This document shows, piece by piece, positions 20,695-31,474 of a DNA stretch of 64,000 nucleotides (its first letter is position 1; every line of letters starts with the position of its first letter). This DNA is from Stentor roeselii (taxonomy: Eukaryota > Ciliophora > Heterotrichea > Heterotrichida > Stentoridae), in NCBI GenBank assembly GCA_006503475.1, contig RSEH01000215.1:1-64000 (forward strand), in the 5' to 3' direction. The translations under genes were made by a program, and so were the position numbers. The notes under the pieces are model-generated. The model saw only the letters and a program-made list of their open reading frames with translations, did no database searches and was not told the DNA's origin.

Positions 20695-23600
20695 CTATTG
20701 TTTTTTTTGCTCGTCTTTTGAATTGGAGACAAACATTCTTGATAGGTCTTTCATTTTCATTAGCTGGGCTGTTCTGTCATTCAAAAACGGGTAATAAAGA
20801 CAGATGTAAAGAAAAAAACAGAAAATTGAGACAAGAACAATAGAAACTACTTGCAACCAGCATTCATTATTTACAAGATCTTTTCCATTATTATCTGAAA
20901 GTTTGATGATTTCTGAATTCAGTTCAAAAAGATTTTGCATTTCTTTGCTGTAATAATCAAGAAAAGAATCATTATTATCATGAAAGATGTAAAAACTGTC
21001 AAATAAAGCAGCCCTGCTGTTAGTCAGCAATCCATGAGAAACATTTGAATCATAATGTTTATAAAGAAAATCGAGTCCTTCACTTTTGAAAAACTTTTTA
21101 AATTCAGGATTCAAAATTATTTTATCAATTTTTTCATTACTTTGAACAGCTTCTTCAAAATACTTCTGCTTTAAAGTCTTATCAATTTCTGGAACGAATG
21201 AAGAAATAGTCCAAAAATCAATCTCGAGGATCAGTTCTGACTTATGAAACAATCCATGTTTGACGAGTCTATTGTTTGTTATTAAAGTTTCAATATTCAC
21301 ACTTTGAACATAGCAAACCAACAAGAAATAAACGCCAGATAAAAACATAAATATCGATATTCTCCAAAAATAAGGCAAAATTTGGACTATTTTTACTTCA
21401 AAAATATTCTTTTTAACCCGATTAAACTCGTAAAAAAGACTGGCTTCTTCTTCTGAAGTCTCCAAACATGAAGTGAGCCTATGAATACATTTATTTCGAA
21501 TATCATAAAAAGCTGTAAAAGTCGAATCACTTACCCTGTTCCAAACCCTATTCGTCAATTGAACAACTTGATAAACTTTATAAATAATCATAAAAAAGCA
21601 AGTAAAAGTTAAAGAAATTTGGAAAGTAAGCAGAATTTGTTTAATTTTCTCAAAACTTTCAATCCATATTTTTGAACATGAAACAAGTGAATCAAAATCA
21701 ACCTTTAAATAAGGAGGAACTCCAATTATTCCATTATTAACGATATAAGAATATTCATCTTGATATTCTTCATTCATTCGTGTTTTATTCAAGAACCTTT
21801 CAGTAACTTTCCGATACTCAAGAACAAAATCATGCAAATTCATTTTTTTACTTAAAACTCCTCCTCCATCATATATTTTCAGGTATTTTTCATTGAAAAT
21901 CCTAGAAGATCCAGGGCAAGACCCCCAATTATTTTCTTCATCAGCGATGGTATCCTCAATCCTTTGATATTTTTTCAAGTCTTTTTCCATTTTTAAATGA
22001 AAGTCAGTAGAAACCGGGAGATTTAAATGAAGATAAGTAGAACTAACAGCGATGCCTTCAATGAAGCAAATCAAGTCTCCAAAGACCAGGAAAATCTTGT
22101 CATTATTGACATTCTCAACTTGCTTAGCAATGAAATAAATGTAAATTCCGTTGCTTGTGATCAAAACAACCATCTACTTAAACCTTACAACCAAAATTAT
22201 CATCCATTTGATAAGTTGAAGATTTCGAATGGCAACAGCAAGTCCTCTGACCATTCCTAAAACAATAGAATCTTCTTTAGATGTAGAGTCTCCTTTCGAC
22301 TTTTCATCATCCTGTTGTTTTTCTTCAGTATTCACTGGAAAATTTGTAGAGTTGACTTTATCGTCTTTACCTTTCCCCTGGTCGAACCTGACTTTGCTTT
22401 TTCCAATCGAGTAACTTTTGATTTTCTGATAAATATTCGCTTTTTCATTCTTATCCTTCGCACTCTGACTCATCATTTCAAAGTATCCAGTCATATCATC
22501 AAAGAAAGTCAAAACATTTATACAAGTATTTCTTAGCCTTTTTACTGACTTGACCATCACGAACCTCAAACCATTTAACTCTTTCTCAACTGGTTCATTT
22601 TCAGTCATTTCTTCAAAGTTAACCCCTGGCAGAAGTGAGCTGAGAAGCGAGTTTTTAAGATTCGTGTTAAAAGTTTGAACAAAATGCTTGAAGTTCTCAG
22701 TATGTGCAAATATCTGTCCGTGTTGATCAAGCAAGACCATTTGTCGAGAATTTTCTACTTTTTTGACAGTTGTCAGGTAGTACCTGTTAAAACCGATTGA
22801 AGTGCAGGAAATATTCAAAAAGCATTCAACTAGAAATCCTCTTTCATTCTGTAAAAAAAGAGAAAAAGGGACATCAAGGACACTTGAAGTGCAGTAATTG
22901 GCGAAGTTCAAGATTATCTGATTATGTCTGTGAGTGAACATCTCAGGGATCAAGTCATTCACATGTGAATTGACCAACATAGCTGAAGTTCCTCCAATAA
23001 TCCTACAAAACTGTTCATTTACATAAACAACAGTCCCAATTGAATGTTTTTCAGCAGAAATCAGCAAAACTCCATTTTTTTCATCAAAATAATTCAAATC
23101 ATTCGGTGTTCTTTGAGTGCTCTGATACTTAATCCTGCCAAGAGCGAAGCCATCAGCATGATAAATGTCTTCATTGAAAGAAACCCATAACTTTCTACAT
23201 TCTTTTCCTTTTGGGTACTTCAAACACAAGTTTTCGTAGGCAGTCTTTAAAAACTTAAGTCGGCTGTAAAGGACCTTCACACAGTTCTCGAGTTTTACGA
23301 TGGAAGGACTGGCTGAAACCATTTCAGCAGCGAAGCTGATGTAAAATTGACAGAGGGTCTTGTCGTAGTCCTTTGCTTTTGAGAGTTTCAGCACATATCG
23401 TAAGAAACTCATGTCTTCTATTGAATTTCCGCTGTTTTCTTTTAATAGTTTACGACATTTAAACTCTTGGAAAGACCTTTCGAGTGAAAAGGAACATGTG
23501 CTTGTTTTGTAGAGTTTTAAGTAAGCTAAACGGATGTCGTTTAATGCGTATAAACAGTAGTTGCATTCCCAGATACCGATTAGACCTAGATTGTTGAAGT

Positions 23601-24723
23601 CCTTTTTACGAGAGTAGGAGTTTAAAATTTCTATTGTTTTTAATGAACCGTTCTCGGTTTTGCAAAGAGTAGGTCTTAAATATACCTCGAAAAGATACTC
23701 GTTTGAGATTTGGTCTGGATTTGATGGAATTTTTGAGTAACGCCAGTCAAGAAATTGAGGCGAAATGCAGATGAATAGAGGAGTTATGCAGAGACTTGAG
23801 ATTAGGATAAAACCTGCACTATCAAAGTACTTCCCAATTACAAAAATAAGTGTTATCGAAAACTCACAGGAGATTTTAGTGAGAACAATGCAATTCGCTA
23901 ATTTATTGTAATACGGAATATAAATCAAGTACATCGAACCCAGCCAGAAACACACCAAAGCACTTAACAAATGAACCCAGGTAATACTACTAACTGGAAA
24001 ATAGCAATACATCTGAATGATAATAATTCTTGATATAATCCTTTTAATATCAGTGCTCGCTGTAGCCTTAGCCTGGAAGTTTTTATTAAAATAACTATGC
24101 CTGATTTCATAAGCCATATATTCATAAGAAACCGCATGAAAAACATGAAGCACTAAACAAATAATCGAGTTAACTTTGCTCATTTTACTCCAACTGACTT
24201 GCTCTTCATTTAAATAAAACTGCTGAAAATGCACAGATTGACTTAAGTTGATTGAAAAAAATGTCAGAATGGGAATAAGCAACACAGAAGTTTGAATTTT
24301 CAAAAGTTTCCCTTCTAAATACTTGACAAACTTTCCAGGTTCTTTCTTTTTGACTGAGAAGATGAAAATGAGGAGAAAGAGGAAAAATGTGAAGTAAACT
24401 AGAGATGAAAGCAAATAGTAAAAGATTGAAAGAGCACCTGAAGCGTGGATTAAAGGGTCTATTCGAGTGTAGCTTAATATTTGCCAATATTTTTCGTAGC
24501 TTGACCAAGATGTGATAGGCATCGAGGGGCGCCACATAAGACTTGTGAACTGAAAGTAAAGAAGAAAATAACAAAGGGCAAATGATAGCACCTCGAATTT
24601 CTTGCTTTGCTGTATTATTTCTTTTTGATTAAGCACTTCCAGCATCGATCGGTAAAAAGAGTCCAGAAGTCGAGACTTGTACTGACGGAAGATATTTTTA
24701 GTTTCTGTCCCAGTTTCCAGCAT
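20695..24723 (-). CDS. Large multi-TM protein with a PAS domain
   Basis: 1,337 residues after removing the intron at 22174-22188. The N-terminal third holds about eight hydrophobic spans. A soluble middle (about 355-540) is followed by a PAS domain (about 545-650, with GTVVYVNEQFCRIIGG and MFTHRHNQIILNF) and a second PAS-like stretch (MVLLDQHGQIFAHTENF). Further TM spans follow near 840-870 and in the C-terminal 450 residues. There is no kinase, cyclase or phosphodiesterase domain. Proteins of this plan are common in ciliates, and I know of no defined function. Likely a membrane sensor in which PAS binds a ligand, cofactor or partner. Confidence 0.8.
22174..22188 (-). other. 15-nt intron in the PAS membrane protein
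   Basis: On the minus strand GTAAGGTTTAAGTAG separates MIILVV from MVVLIT; it carries an in-frame TAA and TAG. Removing it joins two long frames inside one hydrophobic span. Confidence 0.93.
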
Positions 24724-24944
24724 TTATAAAGATTAGAAAAAATTAGTCATAAATATTATTAATTCATAAAATATCAACTGTTAATGCTGCCAAAATTCAA
24801 GTAAGATAAGAAAAAGCCTTTTCAGATAACTTTCAACATTTTTCCTTTACTCTTGAATGACCCTTAAAGATAAAAAAAGCAATTTCTAATAAATATCTCA
24901 ATATTCTAATATTTCTAACATATTCAAATTATTCATACATTTAT

Positions 24945-27900
24945 TTATAACTTTTTAGTTGACATGCTGCTTCCTGTTTCCTTTACAAACAATTCCACAG
25001 GTAAAATCGCAATAATCCTCGCGCGTGTGAGTAAAAACTTGCAATCCCACGAGTTACAATTTTCAAGAACATTGACCGCATGAACAGATAACAGATAAGA
25101 CGGTCTCTGTGCAAGCATTTTCATCCAGTAACTCCAAACAGGCTGGACAAACAAACTCGACCCAGTGCTAGCCATGGCCTTAAGAACCGAATGCATTTGA
25201 TTATCATTCACAATAACAACATTCTCAATAATCTTCATCCCAGCAGAATGCAAGAAAAACATAAAAACCGAGTCATTCCCAGCACAATTCACCAGTTTAA
25301 AAGCTTCTTCTAAAGGCAAAGGACTGTTCATTTCAAGACAAACAGAAGCAGCTCGAGGAGCAGCGTCACATTTAATCTCGCCATTCATCATTCCATTGAC
25401 GATCTTCACACAAAAGCTATCACTTTTAAACCTGACGTCCAACACAGCCTTCATCACATCCTTCGGTGAAATAAGAAGAAACTTTGACAACAAGGCCTCA
25501 ACATGAGGATTGTAAAAGTCTTTCGAAGAATTGAAAATTTTCCAACATTCAGCAGCGACGACGAGGTCCTGCACGTTTTCACTTCTTTTCAAATACCAGA
25601 GCACCCAATGTTTGATGCCTTCACTTCGAACACCTGCCAAGAGCAGCTGTTGCAAGATCTGCACTGGAGGAGGGACTTCTTCGAGATCTGTGTGGAAACT
25701 ATCAGCGGAGTACTTGGGAAACGACACGTCTAAATCAGCGAAACTTGCTGAGATCTCAGGAGCCACCTCGTCTTTAAAGAAGGAAGGATCAGCACTGATG
25801 TCTAACAAGTGGTTTTTATGTGGAAAGACCTTCGAAGGCCATTGAAGGTTCTCAGCTATTTGATTTATGAGACTTTTGTAGTAGTTGTGAAGACTTTTCA
25901 CTTCTGAGGCACTGTCGATTCCTTGACTTTCAACTTGTTCATATAAGTTTTCAATTAAATTTCGAAGTTTTGATAGAAGGATGGAAAGGTCTGGATTTAT
26001 CTGAGGGTTCATCGGGATTAAAGTTTTCAGAAAAGGAATTTCACGCCATTTTACAAGAACAACTGAAATGTAGCGGACTAAGAAATCGTGCTGGTCAAAT
26101 GAAAAGGTTAGAATTTGATGGAGACAAGAGACTTTTTCTTCGTGGAAGAGCTGGTTGCACAGAAGGAACTTTAAAATACTTTTTAGTTCATGGGGAGATG
26201 AGGATGATAGGCCTTTGAAAACTTCTTGCATGATGAAAGAACGGTCGCCTTGGTCAAGGTACTCTAAGATTGGAGACATTCTTCTGAGACATGCCCAAGT
26301 GGCTTCTTTTTCTTCTGGGGTTTTAAGAAAACAGTCTTTTACAACAGCAAGCATTCCTGTAAAGCTTCCAACAAGGAAGCTACTTCCCAGCTGCTCTTTG
26401 ACTAAGATGTGAAACATCTGGGTGGCATATGAGTCTTCTTTACCTTTATCCAGACATGCCCACAATGAAACCAAGCATTTTACACTCACAGCTTTTAACT
26501 TCGGGTCGTATTTCGGAAGTTTTATCCTGTCTTTTAAAACATGCGGCACCACTGCTAAGGTCTTCCTCAAATCTGATTTTTCAATCATGCGAGAGTCTTT
26601 TAACAGAGAATAAAGACTTTTTATTGCTTCGAGTCTCAAGTCTAACGAATAATGGTCGATGAATTGAACAAGCAGGTAAAAGACCTCGTTGTCAAGGTCT
26701 TGCTTGCTGATGAAGGCCAAAGCTCTCAAGGCCAGTAAGATTTTTATAGAAGGGGAGTCTTCTTTCACCAAGACATTCACTGCATGTTTTTTTAACTTTT
26801 CGCCGTTGAGCAACTTGATGATGTCTTTGGCCAAAAAAAAAAGTTCTTTATCTAAAGTAAGAGAAATCAAAGGCAAGTCAACAGTGTGTTGAGTCACAAA
26901 ACCTAAAAGTCTTAAAACCTTTAAAACCTCTTTCCTTTCAAAACAATCCTCTAAGCAAGCAAACCTCGCAGCTAAAGAAATATGAATCTGCGCCACAGAG
27001 CAATTTAACAACAAAAGTACTTTAACACAAAGAGTAACATCAATCACAGGGCAGATCTGAAGTAAATCAATAATAAGTGCTACAAGTTTCGGCACATTTG
27101 AAAGCTTTTCAAGGATTCCTGAGTCATTTTTCACGAATTTAAATTTGTCAAAACTGATCTTAAACGTGCTTTCTTCTGTGTTGTTCGGGTTTTCTGATTT
27201 GTTTGGAGTTGAACATGAACTGACAGGCGGGGTGTAGTTCGAACTGGTCTGAATTTGTTCAGGTTTTTCAAAGCGAGTGACGAAAAGTCCAAGAAAAACT
27301 TTATGAACAATGACTTTAAAAGGAGCAGGTTTTGTAACATTTGCAAGAATCTCAGCAGAGGTTTCTACAAGTTTCGCGAAAATACTTTTAAGAACTTTTA
27401 ACTCACTTTCTTTCGTTGAAGTCACTTGCCGGATACAGGTCCAATGAGTTGTTTTTAAGTTCACGTCGATGTTTTTGTGGATGATGACTGAAAGTTCACC
27501 TTCGCCCAGTCCTGCATCGAGAGCTTCTTGTTTAGTCATTTTTTGAACAGCAGGACTGGGATGACTGAATCCTTTTGCCAGGAATTTTTTACAGAAATCT
27601 GACTTGTCCTGTTTGACTTTATTGATAAGTGGACGATAACTAGGGCAGAGTCCTCTTTCCTTGAGTAATTTTTCACTTAAAAGGCAACATTCATAAGTAT
27701 CTCTACCCAACAGGTACTTCACCAAGTTCTCAAAAATGCTTTCAGAACACAAAGTTGCGAAAAAAAGCAAAACTTCTCGAAATCTTTTACAGTAAAAGAA
27801 ATTTATCGGAAAACATGCGTTGAAAGTTCTTTGATATGCTGAAGATTCCATTAAAAATCCAGAAGACGTGTGCATCAAGCTGTCCTCGACTGAGTTCAAG

Positions 27901-29204
27901 TAAAACTGAGCAGTGAGGACTTCTGCAACTCTTAAATGAATAAAGCGAAAAGAGTCTCCTGACCTGCTGGAGCTTGCCAGGCATTTTCGCGCGATTTGGT
28001 AGTTGAAGTAGGCTTCTTTTGAGTTAGACACCCATTGAGGCGTAGTGTCTCTTCTTGGCAAGACATGATGAGAATCGTTTTCAAGGTCGTGAGAACTACT
28101 TGAAGAGTCATTTGAACTGCTTTCAACTGACTTCCGCGCTGAAAGCATCACCAAATGAGAGGACTGGACCTCACTCCAAACATGGTCAAGGCCCAAGTTC
28201 TTTATATCACTTAAAGTAAACTGCTTCGTGTTCCTCATCATCAAGTCATGCGAAATCATTTCAAAAGCTTGAAGAAGTCGACATCCTTCTCCCATCAGTT
28301 GTTTACAAGCCAAAGCGAAAAGTCTTCCCCTTGATTCAGTCTGACCAGTTCCAACAGTTCCCCATCTAAACATCTCTAAAAGTAAAGAAAAAAGAAAAGG
28401 GGTCGAAGCAAATTCACAAAAGTTGCAAGTTGGTCCAGTGATCACTTCCACGAATCTTTCAAATTGAAACTCTGACAAAACACTTTGCGCCATTGATATC
28501 TGAAGTTTTAAAGGATAAAGATCAACGAAAAGCACAGAAGACCCTTCCAGGTCCCTGTACCCAGAATACCTGCTGGAAAGGACGAGAAGTGGCAGTTTTA
28601 TATAAGTCTTTAAAGCAAGAAGCCAGTCAGCAAGTTTCATCAAAATCCCTGGAGCGGCGTCAAGTTCATCTAAAAGCAAAAAAATCCTACCCTGGAAAAA
28701 GTTCTGCCTCAAGTAAGCTTCAAACTCTTCACATTGGGCAAAGCAAGCTTCAATGAACTCCATTTTGCTTGAAATCTCAGTTTTCGATAAAGAGTCTAAA
28801 CTGATAAGCAAAGGTGCAGGGGCAGAAGGGTCACTTTTCATATCCTGTGCAGCAAGTAAAGCGATTTTTTTCATTAAAGTAGACTTCCCGATTTTCGGCA
28901 TTCCTAAAAGTTGAATGAAATTTTCCCTGAAGCGATTTCTCAAGATATGAGCAGCTCCATCAGTGATAAACGTTTGAGGTAAATGGTCAGTTTCGAAGTC
29001 AGGCAGGTCTTTAATCAAGCTTTGCTTGACAAGCAGGTCATCTTCCAAGTCGACTTTATTCGCAGATGCGAATCCTCTAAAAAGGTCTTCATTTGCGTAG
29101 GATATCGGGTAGCAGATCCTTTCCGTTAAAATTTCAGTCATCGAAAACGGGTCCAAAAATTTCGAATATTTAGAAATAATAAAGTCGGCATAAGAGTTAT
29201 CCAT
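24945..29204 (-). CDS. NACHT-type STAND NTPase with HEAT-like repeats
   Basis: 1,419 residues from the ATG at 29204. An in-frame extension upstream would run into the divergent phosphatase gene and is rejected. A short N-terminal region leads to a NACHT module: Walker A GMPKIGKST (101-109), Walker B FLLLDELD (175-182), and a sensor-like LLVLSSRYSGY (206-216). Further on, FRFIHLRVAEVLTAQF (about 425-440) matches the FLHLSFQEYLAA motif that closes NACHT winged-helix regions. From about 600 to the end the protein is helical, with HEAT/armadillo-like repeats. STAND NTPases act as nucleotide switches, and repeats sense ligand or neighbour. No death, CARD, TIR or protease effector is visible. Both Walker motifs look intact. 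Confidence 0.78.
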   Translation of the reverse strand: MDNSYADFIISKYSKFLDPFSMTEILTERICYPISYANEDLFRGFASANKVDLEDDLLVKQSLIKDLPDFETDHLPQTFITDGAAHILRNRFRENFIQLLGMPKIGKSTLMKKIALLAAQDMKSDPSAPAPLLISLDSLSKTEISSKMEFIEACFAQCEEFEAYLRQNFFQGRIFLLLDELDAAPGILMKLADWLLALKTYIKLPLLVLSSRYSGYRDLEGSSVLFVDLYPLKLQISMAQSVLSEFQFERFVEVITGPTCNFCEFASTPFLFSLLLEMFRWGTVGTGQTESRGRLFALACKQLMGEGCRLLQAFEMISHDLMMRNTKQFTLSDIKNLGLDHVWSEVQSSHLVMLSARKSVESSSNDSSSSSHDLENDSHHVLPRRDTTPQWVSNSKEAYFNYQIARKCLASSSRSGDSFRFIHLRVAEVLTAQFYLNSVEDSLMHTSSGFLMESSAYQRTFNACFPINFFYCKRFREVLLFFATLCSESIFENLVKYLLGRDTYECCLLSEKLLKERGLCPSYRPLINKVKQDKSDFCKKFLAKGFSHPSPAVQKMTKQEALDAGLGEGELSVIIHKNIDVNLKTTHWTCIRQVTSTKESELKVLKSIFAKLVETSAEILANVTKPAPFKVIVHKVFLGLFVTRFEKPEQIQTSSNYTPPVSSCSTPNKSENPNNTEESTFKISFDKFKFVKNDSGILEKLSNVPKLVALIIDLLQICPVIDVTLCVKVLLLLNCSVAQIHISLAARFACLEDCFERKEVLKVLRLLGFVTQHTVDLPLISLTLDKELFFLAKDIIKLLNGEKLKKHAVNVLVKEDSPSIKILLALRALAFISKQDLDNEVFYLLVQFIDHYSLDLRLEAIKSLYSLLKDSRMIEKSDLRKTLAVVPHVLKDRIKLPKYDPKLKAVSVKCLVSLWACLDKGKEDSYATQMFHILVKEQLGSSFLVGSFTGMLAVVKDCFLKTPEEKEATWACLRRMSPILEYLDQGDRSFIMQEVFKGLSSSSPHELKSILKFLLCNQLFHEEKVSCLHQILTFSFDQHDFLVRYISVVLVKWREIPFLKTLIPMNPQINPDLSILLSKLRNLIENLYEQVESQGIDSASEVKSLHNYYKSLINQIAENLQWPSKVFPHKNHLLDISADPSFFKDEVAPEISASFADLDVSFPKYSADSFHTDLEEVPPPVQILQQLLLAGVRSEGIKHWVLWYLKRSENVQDLVVAAECWKIFNSSKDFYNPHVEALLSKFLLISPKDVMKAVLDVRFKSDSFCVKIVNGMMNGEIKCDAAPRAASVCLEMNSPLPLEEAFKLVNCAGNDSVFMFFLHSAGMKIIENVVIVNDNQMHSVLKAMASTGSSLFVQPVWSYWMKMLAQRPSYLLSVHAVNVLENCNSWDCKFLLTRARIIAILPVELFVKETGSSMSTKKL

Positions 29205-29217
29205 ATTTATACCATAA
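29205..29217. promoter_or_regulatory. 13-bp divergent intergenic spacer
   Basis: Only 13 bp separate the ATG of the minus-strand NACHT gene from the ATG of the plus-strand phosphatase gene. Both starts are supported: the phosphatase start by family alignment, the other because longer forms would overlap it. Any promoter must lie inside one or both coding regions. Confidence 0.7.
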
Positions 29218-30126
29218 ATGGTTGATCGCTGGCTTGATACCTTGAATGAAGGCAAGTGTCTTCCTGAAGATGAGCTTTTTGAACTCTGTGAGTCTGTAAA
29301 GGAACTTTTGATGGAGGAGAACAATGTGCAGCCGGTAAGTGCTCCTGTTATTATCTGTGGAGATATTCATGGACAGTTTTACGATCTTCAGGAACTTTTC
29401 AGGGTTGGTGGGAGTATCCCTGAAAATAACTACATTTTTATGGGGGATTATGTGGATCGTGGGTATAATTCAGTTGAAACTTTTCAGCTGCTCTTGGCAC
29501 TTAAGGTGAAATACCCTCAATGCATCACACTTCTCAGAGGCAATCATGAGTCTCGTCAAATCACGCAAGTTTACGGCTTTTATGATGAATGCGTCAGGAA
29601 ATACGGAAATTCCAACCCTTGGAAGTACTGCACAGAAGTTTTTGATTATTTGAACATTGCTGCTGTTGTTGAAAATAAAATTTTATGTGTTCATGGAGGA
29701 CTTTCTCCTGAAATTAAAACACTTGATCAGATACGAGTTATTGATAGAAAAGTTGAAATTCCTCATGAAGGCGCGTTTTGTGATCTTATGTGGAGTGACC
29801 CTGAGGATATTGAAACTTGGTCTATCAATCCGAGAGGCGCTGGGTGGATCTTCGGCTCTAGGGTCACTGATGAATTCAATCAGATCAATGGACTTAGTCT
29901 TGTTTGCAGAGCTCATCAGCTGGTGCAGGAAGGGTATAAGTTCTGGTTTCCTAGTAAAAATCTTGTCACTGTTTGGAGTGCTCCGAATTATTTTTATCGG
30001 TGTGGAAACGCCGCTGCTATTCTTTGTGTTGATGAAAGTCTTGGTACTAGCTTCAAGATGTTCACTGAAGTTCCTCAAAGTGCTAGAAGTGTACCTCCGA
30101 GAAGTGTAGTTCCTTATTTCTTGTAG
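29218..30126 (+). CDS. PP4/PP6-like Ser/Thr phosphatase catalytic subunit
   Basis: 302 residues, the normal length for the family. All metal-site motifs are present: [33 protein letters not shown], and the late RAHQLV and WSAPNY. The C-terminus PYFL matches the methylated tail of PP2A-type enzymes. [12 protein letters not shown] and RAGW-type context place it among PP2A/PP4/PP6. Parts resemble PP4 ([16 protein letters not shown]) and parts PP6 (VTDEFNQIN), so I do not assign one. One oddity: the usual NYCYRCGN is NYFYRCGN, with Cys replaced by Phe beside the active site. It may pair with a B''-type subunit such as the one coded at 50431-51765, but that is only inference. Confidence 0.93.
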   Translation: MVDRWLDTLNEGKCLPEDELFELCESVKELLMEENNVQPVSAPVIICGDIHGQFYDLQELFRVGGSIPENNYIFMGDYVDRGYNSVETFQLLLALKVKYPQCITLLRGNHESRQITQVYGFYDECVRKYGNSNPWKYCTEVFDYLNIAAVVENKILCVHGGLSPEIKTLDQIRVIDRKVEIPHEGAFCDLMWSDPEDIETWSINPRGAGWIFGSRVTDEFNQINGLSLVCRAHQLVQEGYKFWFPSKNLVTVWSAPNYFYRCGNAAAILCVDESLGTSFKMFTEVPQSARSVPPRSVVPYFL

Positions 30127-30443
30127 TTAGGTATGTAAGGTTTTGGATTTTCAGATGGAGGGTAGACAATTATCGAGGTTTAGCATGAAAATGGATTGAT
30201 TGATTTTCCAATCTGTAAAGACTACAAATGCTATTTTCCAATATTTTAAAGTTTCATTCAATATCAAAATCCTAAGACAGGAAAGACTACCAACCTAACA
30301 CCCAAAACATCATTAATTAATCAAATATCTCCATTATTCAAAAATCCTAAAACCAAAAACATCTCACAATCTTCAACCAAAAAACCCATTCTAACTCTCT
30401 TAAAATCAACCTAATCCTGAAACCCAAGTAATCAACTAATAAA
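30127..30443. other. Intergenic, G-poor leader upstream of the Ras gene
   Basis: 317 bases. The second half is made mainly of A, C and T, with very few G, up to the ATG at 30444. I see no gene or repeat. Confidence 0.6.
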
Positions 30444-31016
30444 ATGGAAAACCTGGCAACAAACGATTACAAAATAGCAATAATAGGTTCCACAGGAGTA
30501 GGTAAAAGTTCCCTATGCCTTCAGTTCGCTCGTAACAAATTCCCAGAAAACTACGAGCCAACAATAGAAGACTACTACCGAAAACAAGTGACTCTTGACG
30601 GTGAGAACATAATGTTCGATATCATCGACACTGCAGGGCAAGAAGGGAACTTGACCAACTTAAACGCGCTTATCAAGCAAGCCCAAGGATACCTCCTCGT
30701 TTACGACATCACTCGCAAAGACTCCTTCGAAGAAGCCAAGCTTTTCCGAGATCGCATCTTGAATGTAAAGGACTGCTCAGTTGTCCCACTGATACTTGTG
30801 GGAAACAAGCTCGATAGGCAAGAAAGAAGAGTTGTTACTTTAGGAGAAGCAAATAAAAGAGCTGAAGAATGGAAGTGTGGATTTTGTGAAGTCAGTGCTA
30901 AGACTAAGGATAATCTTCAGAATGCTTTTATTGAATGTGCAAGACTTATTAGAAGGGAAAATCTTGCTAATGGAAGAAGAGGGAATTCGAGTTGCTGTGT
31001 TTGTAGGATTTTTTGA
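30444..31016 (+). CDS. Ras-family small GTPase with CaaX box
   Basis: 190 residues. G1 GSTGVGKSS, switch I with PTIEDYY, G3 DTAGQEG, G4 NKLD and G5 SAK are all present, which is the Ras/Rap/Rheb pattern. The C-terminus is CCVCRIF, a CaaX box with Phe at the end and extra cysteines for palmitoylation, so it should be prenylated (geranylgeranyl transferase type I preferred) and membrane-bound. Two residues deserve note: the position of Ras Gly12 is Thr/Gly-shifted within GSTGVG, and Glu-Glu after DTAGQ is Glu-Gly. The stop is TGA, placed exactly after the CaaX box, which helps to show that TGA is a stop in this organism. Confidence 0.93.
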   Translation: MENLATNDYKIAIIGSTGVGKSSLCLQFARNKFPENYEPTIEDYYRKQVTLDGENIMFDIIDTAGQEGNLTNLNALIKQAQGYLLVYDITRKDSFEEAKLFRDRILNVKDCSVVPLILVGNKLDRQERRVVTLGEANKRAEEWKCGFCEVSAKTKDNLQNAFIECARLIRRENLANGRRGNSSCCVCRIF

Positions 31017-31474
31017 TTTAAGTTAATAATTTGGATTCGCTCTAGAGTTTTTGGTTGAATTTTTGTGGAGTTGATTTTAGGATGTTATTTTGAGTTTATT
31101 TAGATTTTTGTGGATTAGGATCTTCTTTGGTTTAATGGGGATTAAGAGAATTTCTGAGTGAGAAAAATTTAATTAAACAAGGATTTTTGATAATCTCTAG
31201 TTTTTTAGAATATTGGTCAAGACTTAATAAGTTAAATGGATTCTATTTAGACGGTTTTATTAATTAACTGGATAATATATATTTAATTAAAAACTGATAA
31301 TTATAAAAATTAACTCAACTCCATCCTAGTTATCTCAGTTCATCAAATATTCAATAAACTTCCTTTGAAAACTCTTAAATCCATAAATTAAACCCTTAAA
31401 ATAAATATCTCCAAATCCAGTTTCCCAACCCATAATCAAAAATTTAAATCCAAATGATCAAACACAAATATATT
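31017..31474. other. Intergenic region with opposite-strand composition halves
   Basis: 458 bases. The first 240 after the Ras stop are rich in T and G and poor in C; the last 200 before the next ATG are rich in A, C and T and poor in G. No gene or repeat seen. Confidence 0.6.

Noticed and set aside
25503-26892. Several plus-strand frames of 60-100 codons
   Set aside because: Antisense to the helical part of the NACHT-HEAT gene; no family resemblance and they overlap one another.
29205-29324. A 40-residue N-terminal extension of the NACHT protein
   Set aside because: It would overlap the first codons of the phosphatase gene on the other strand, has a low-complexity Ser-rich sequence and is not needed; the ATG at 29204 has the usual AT-rich leader.
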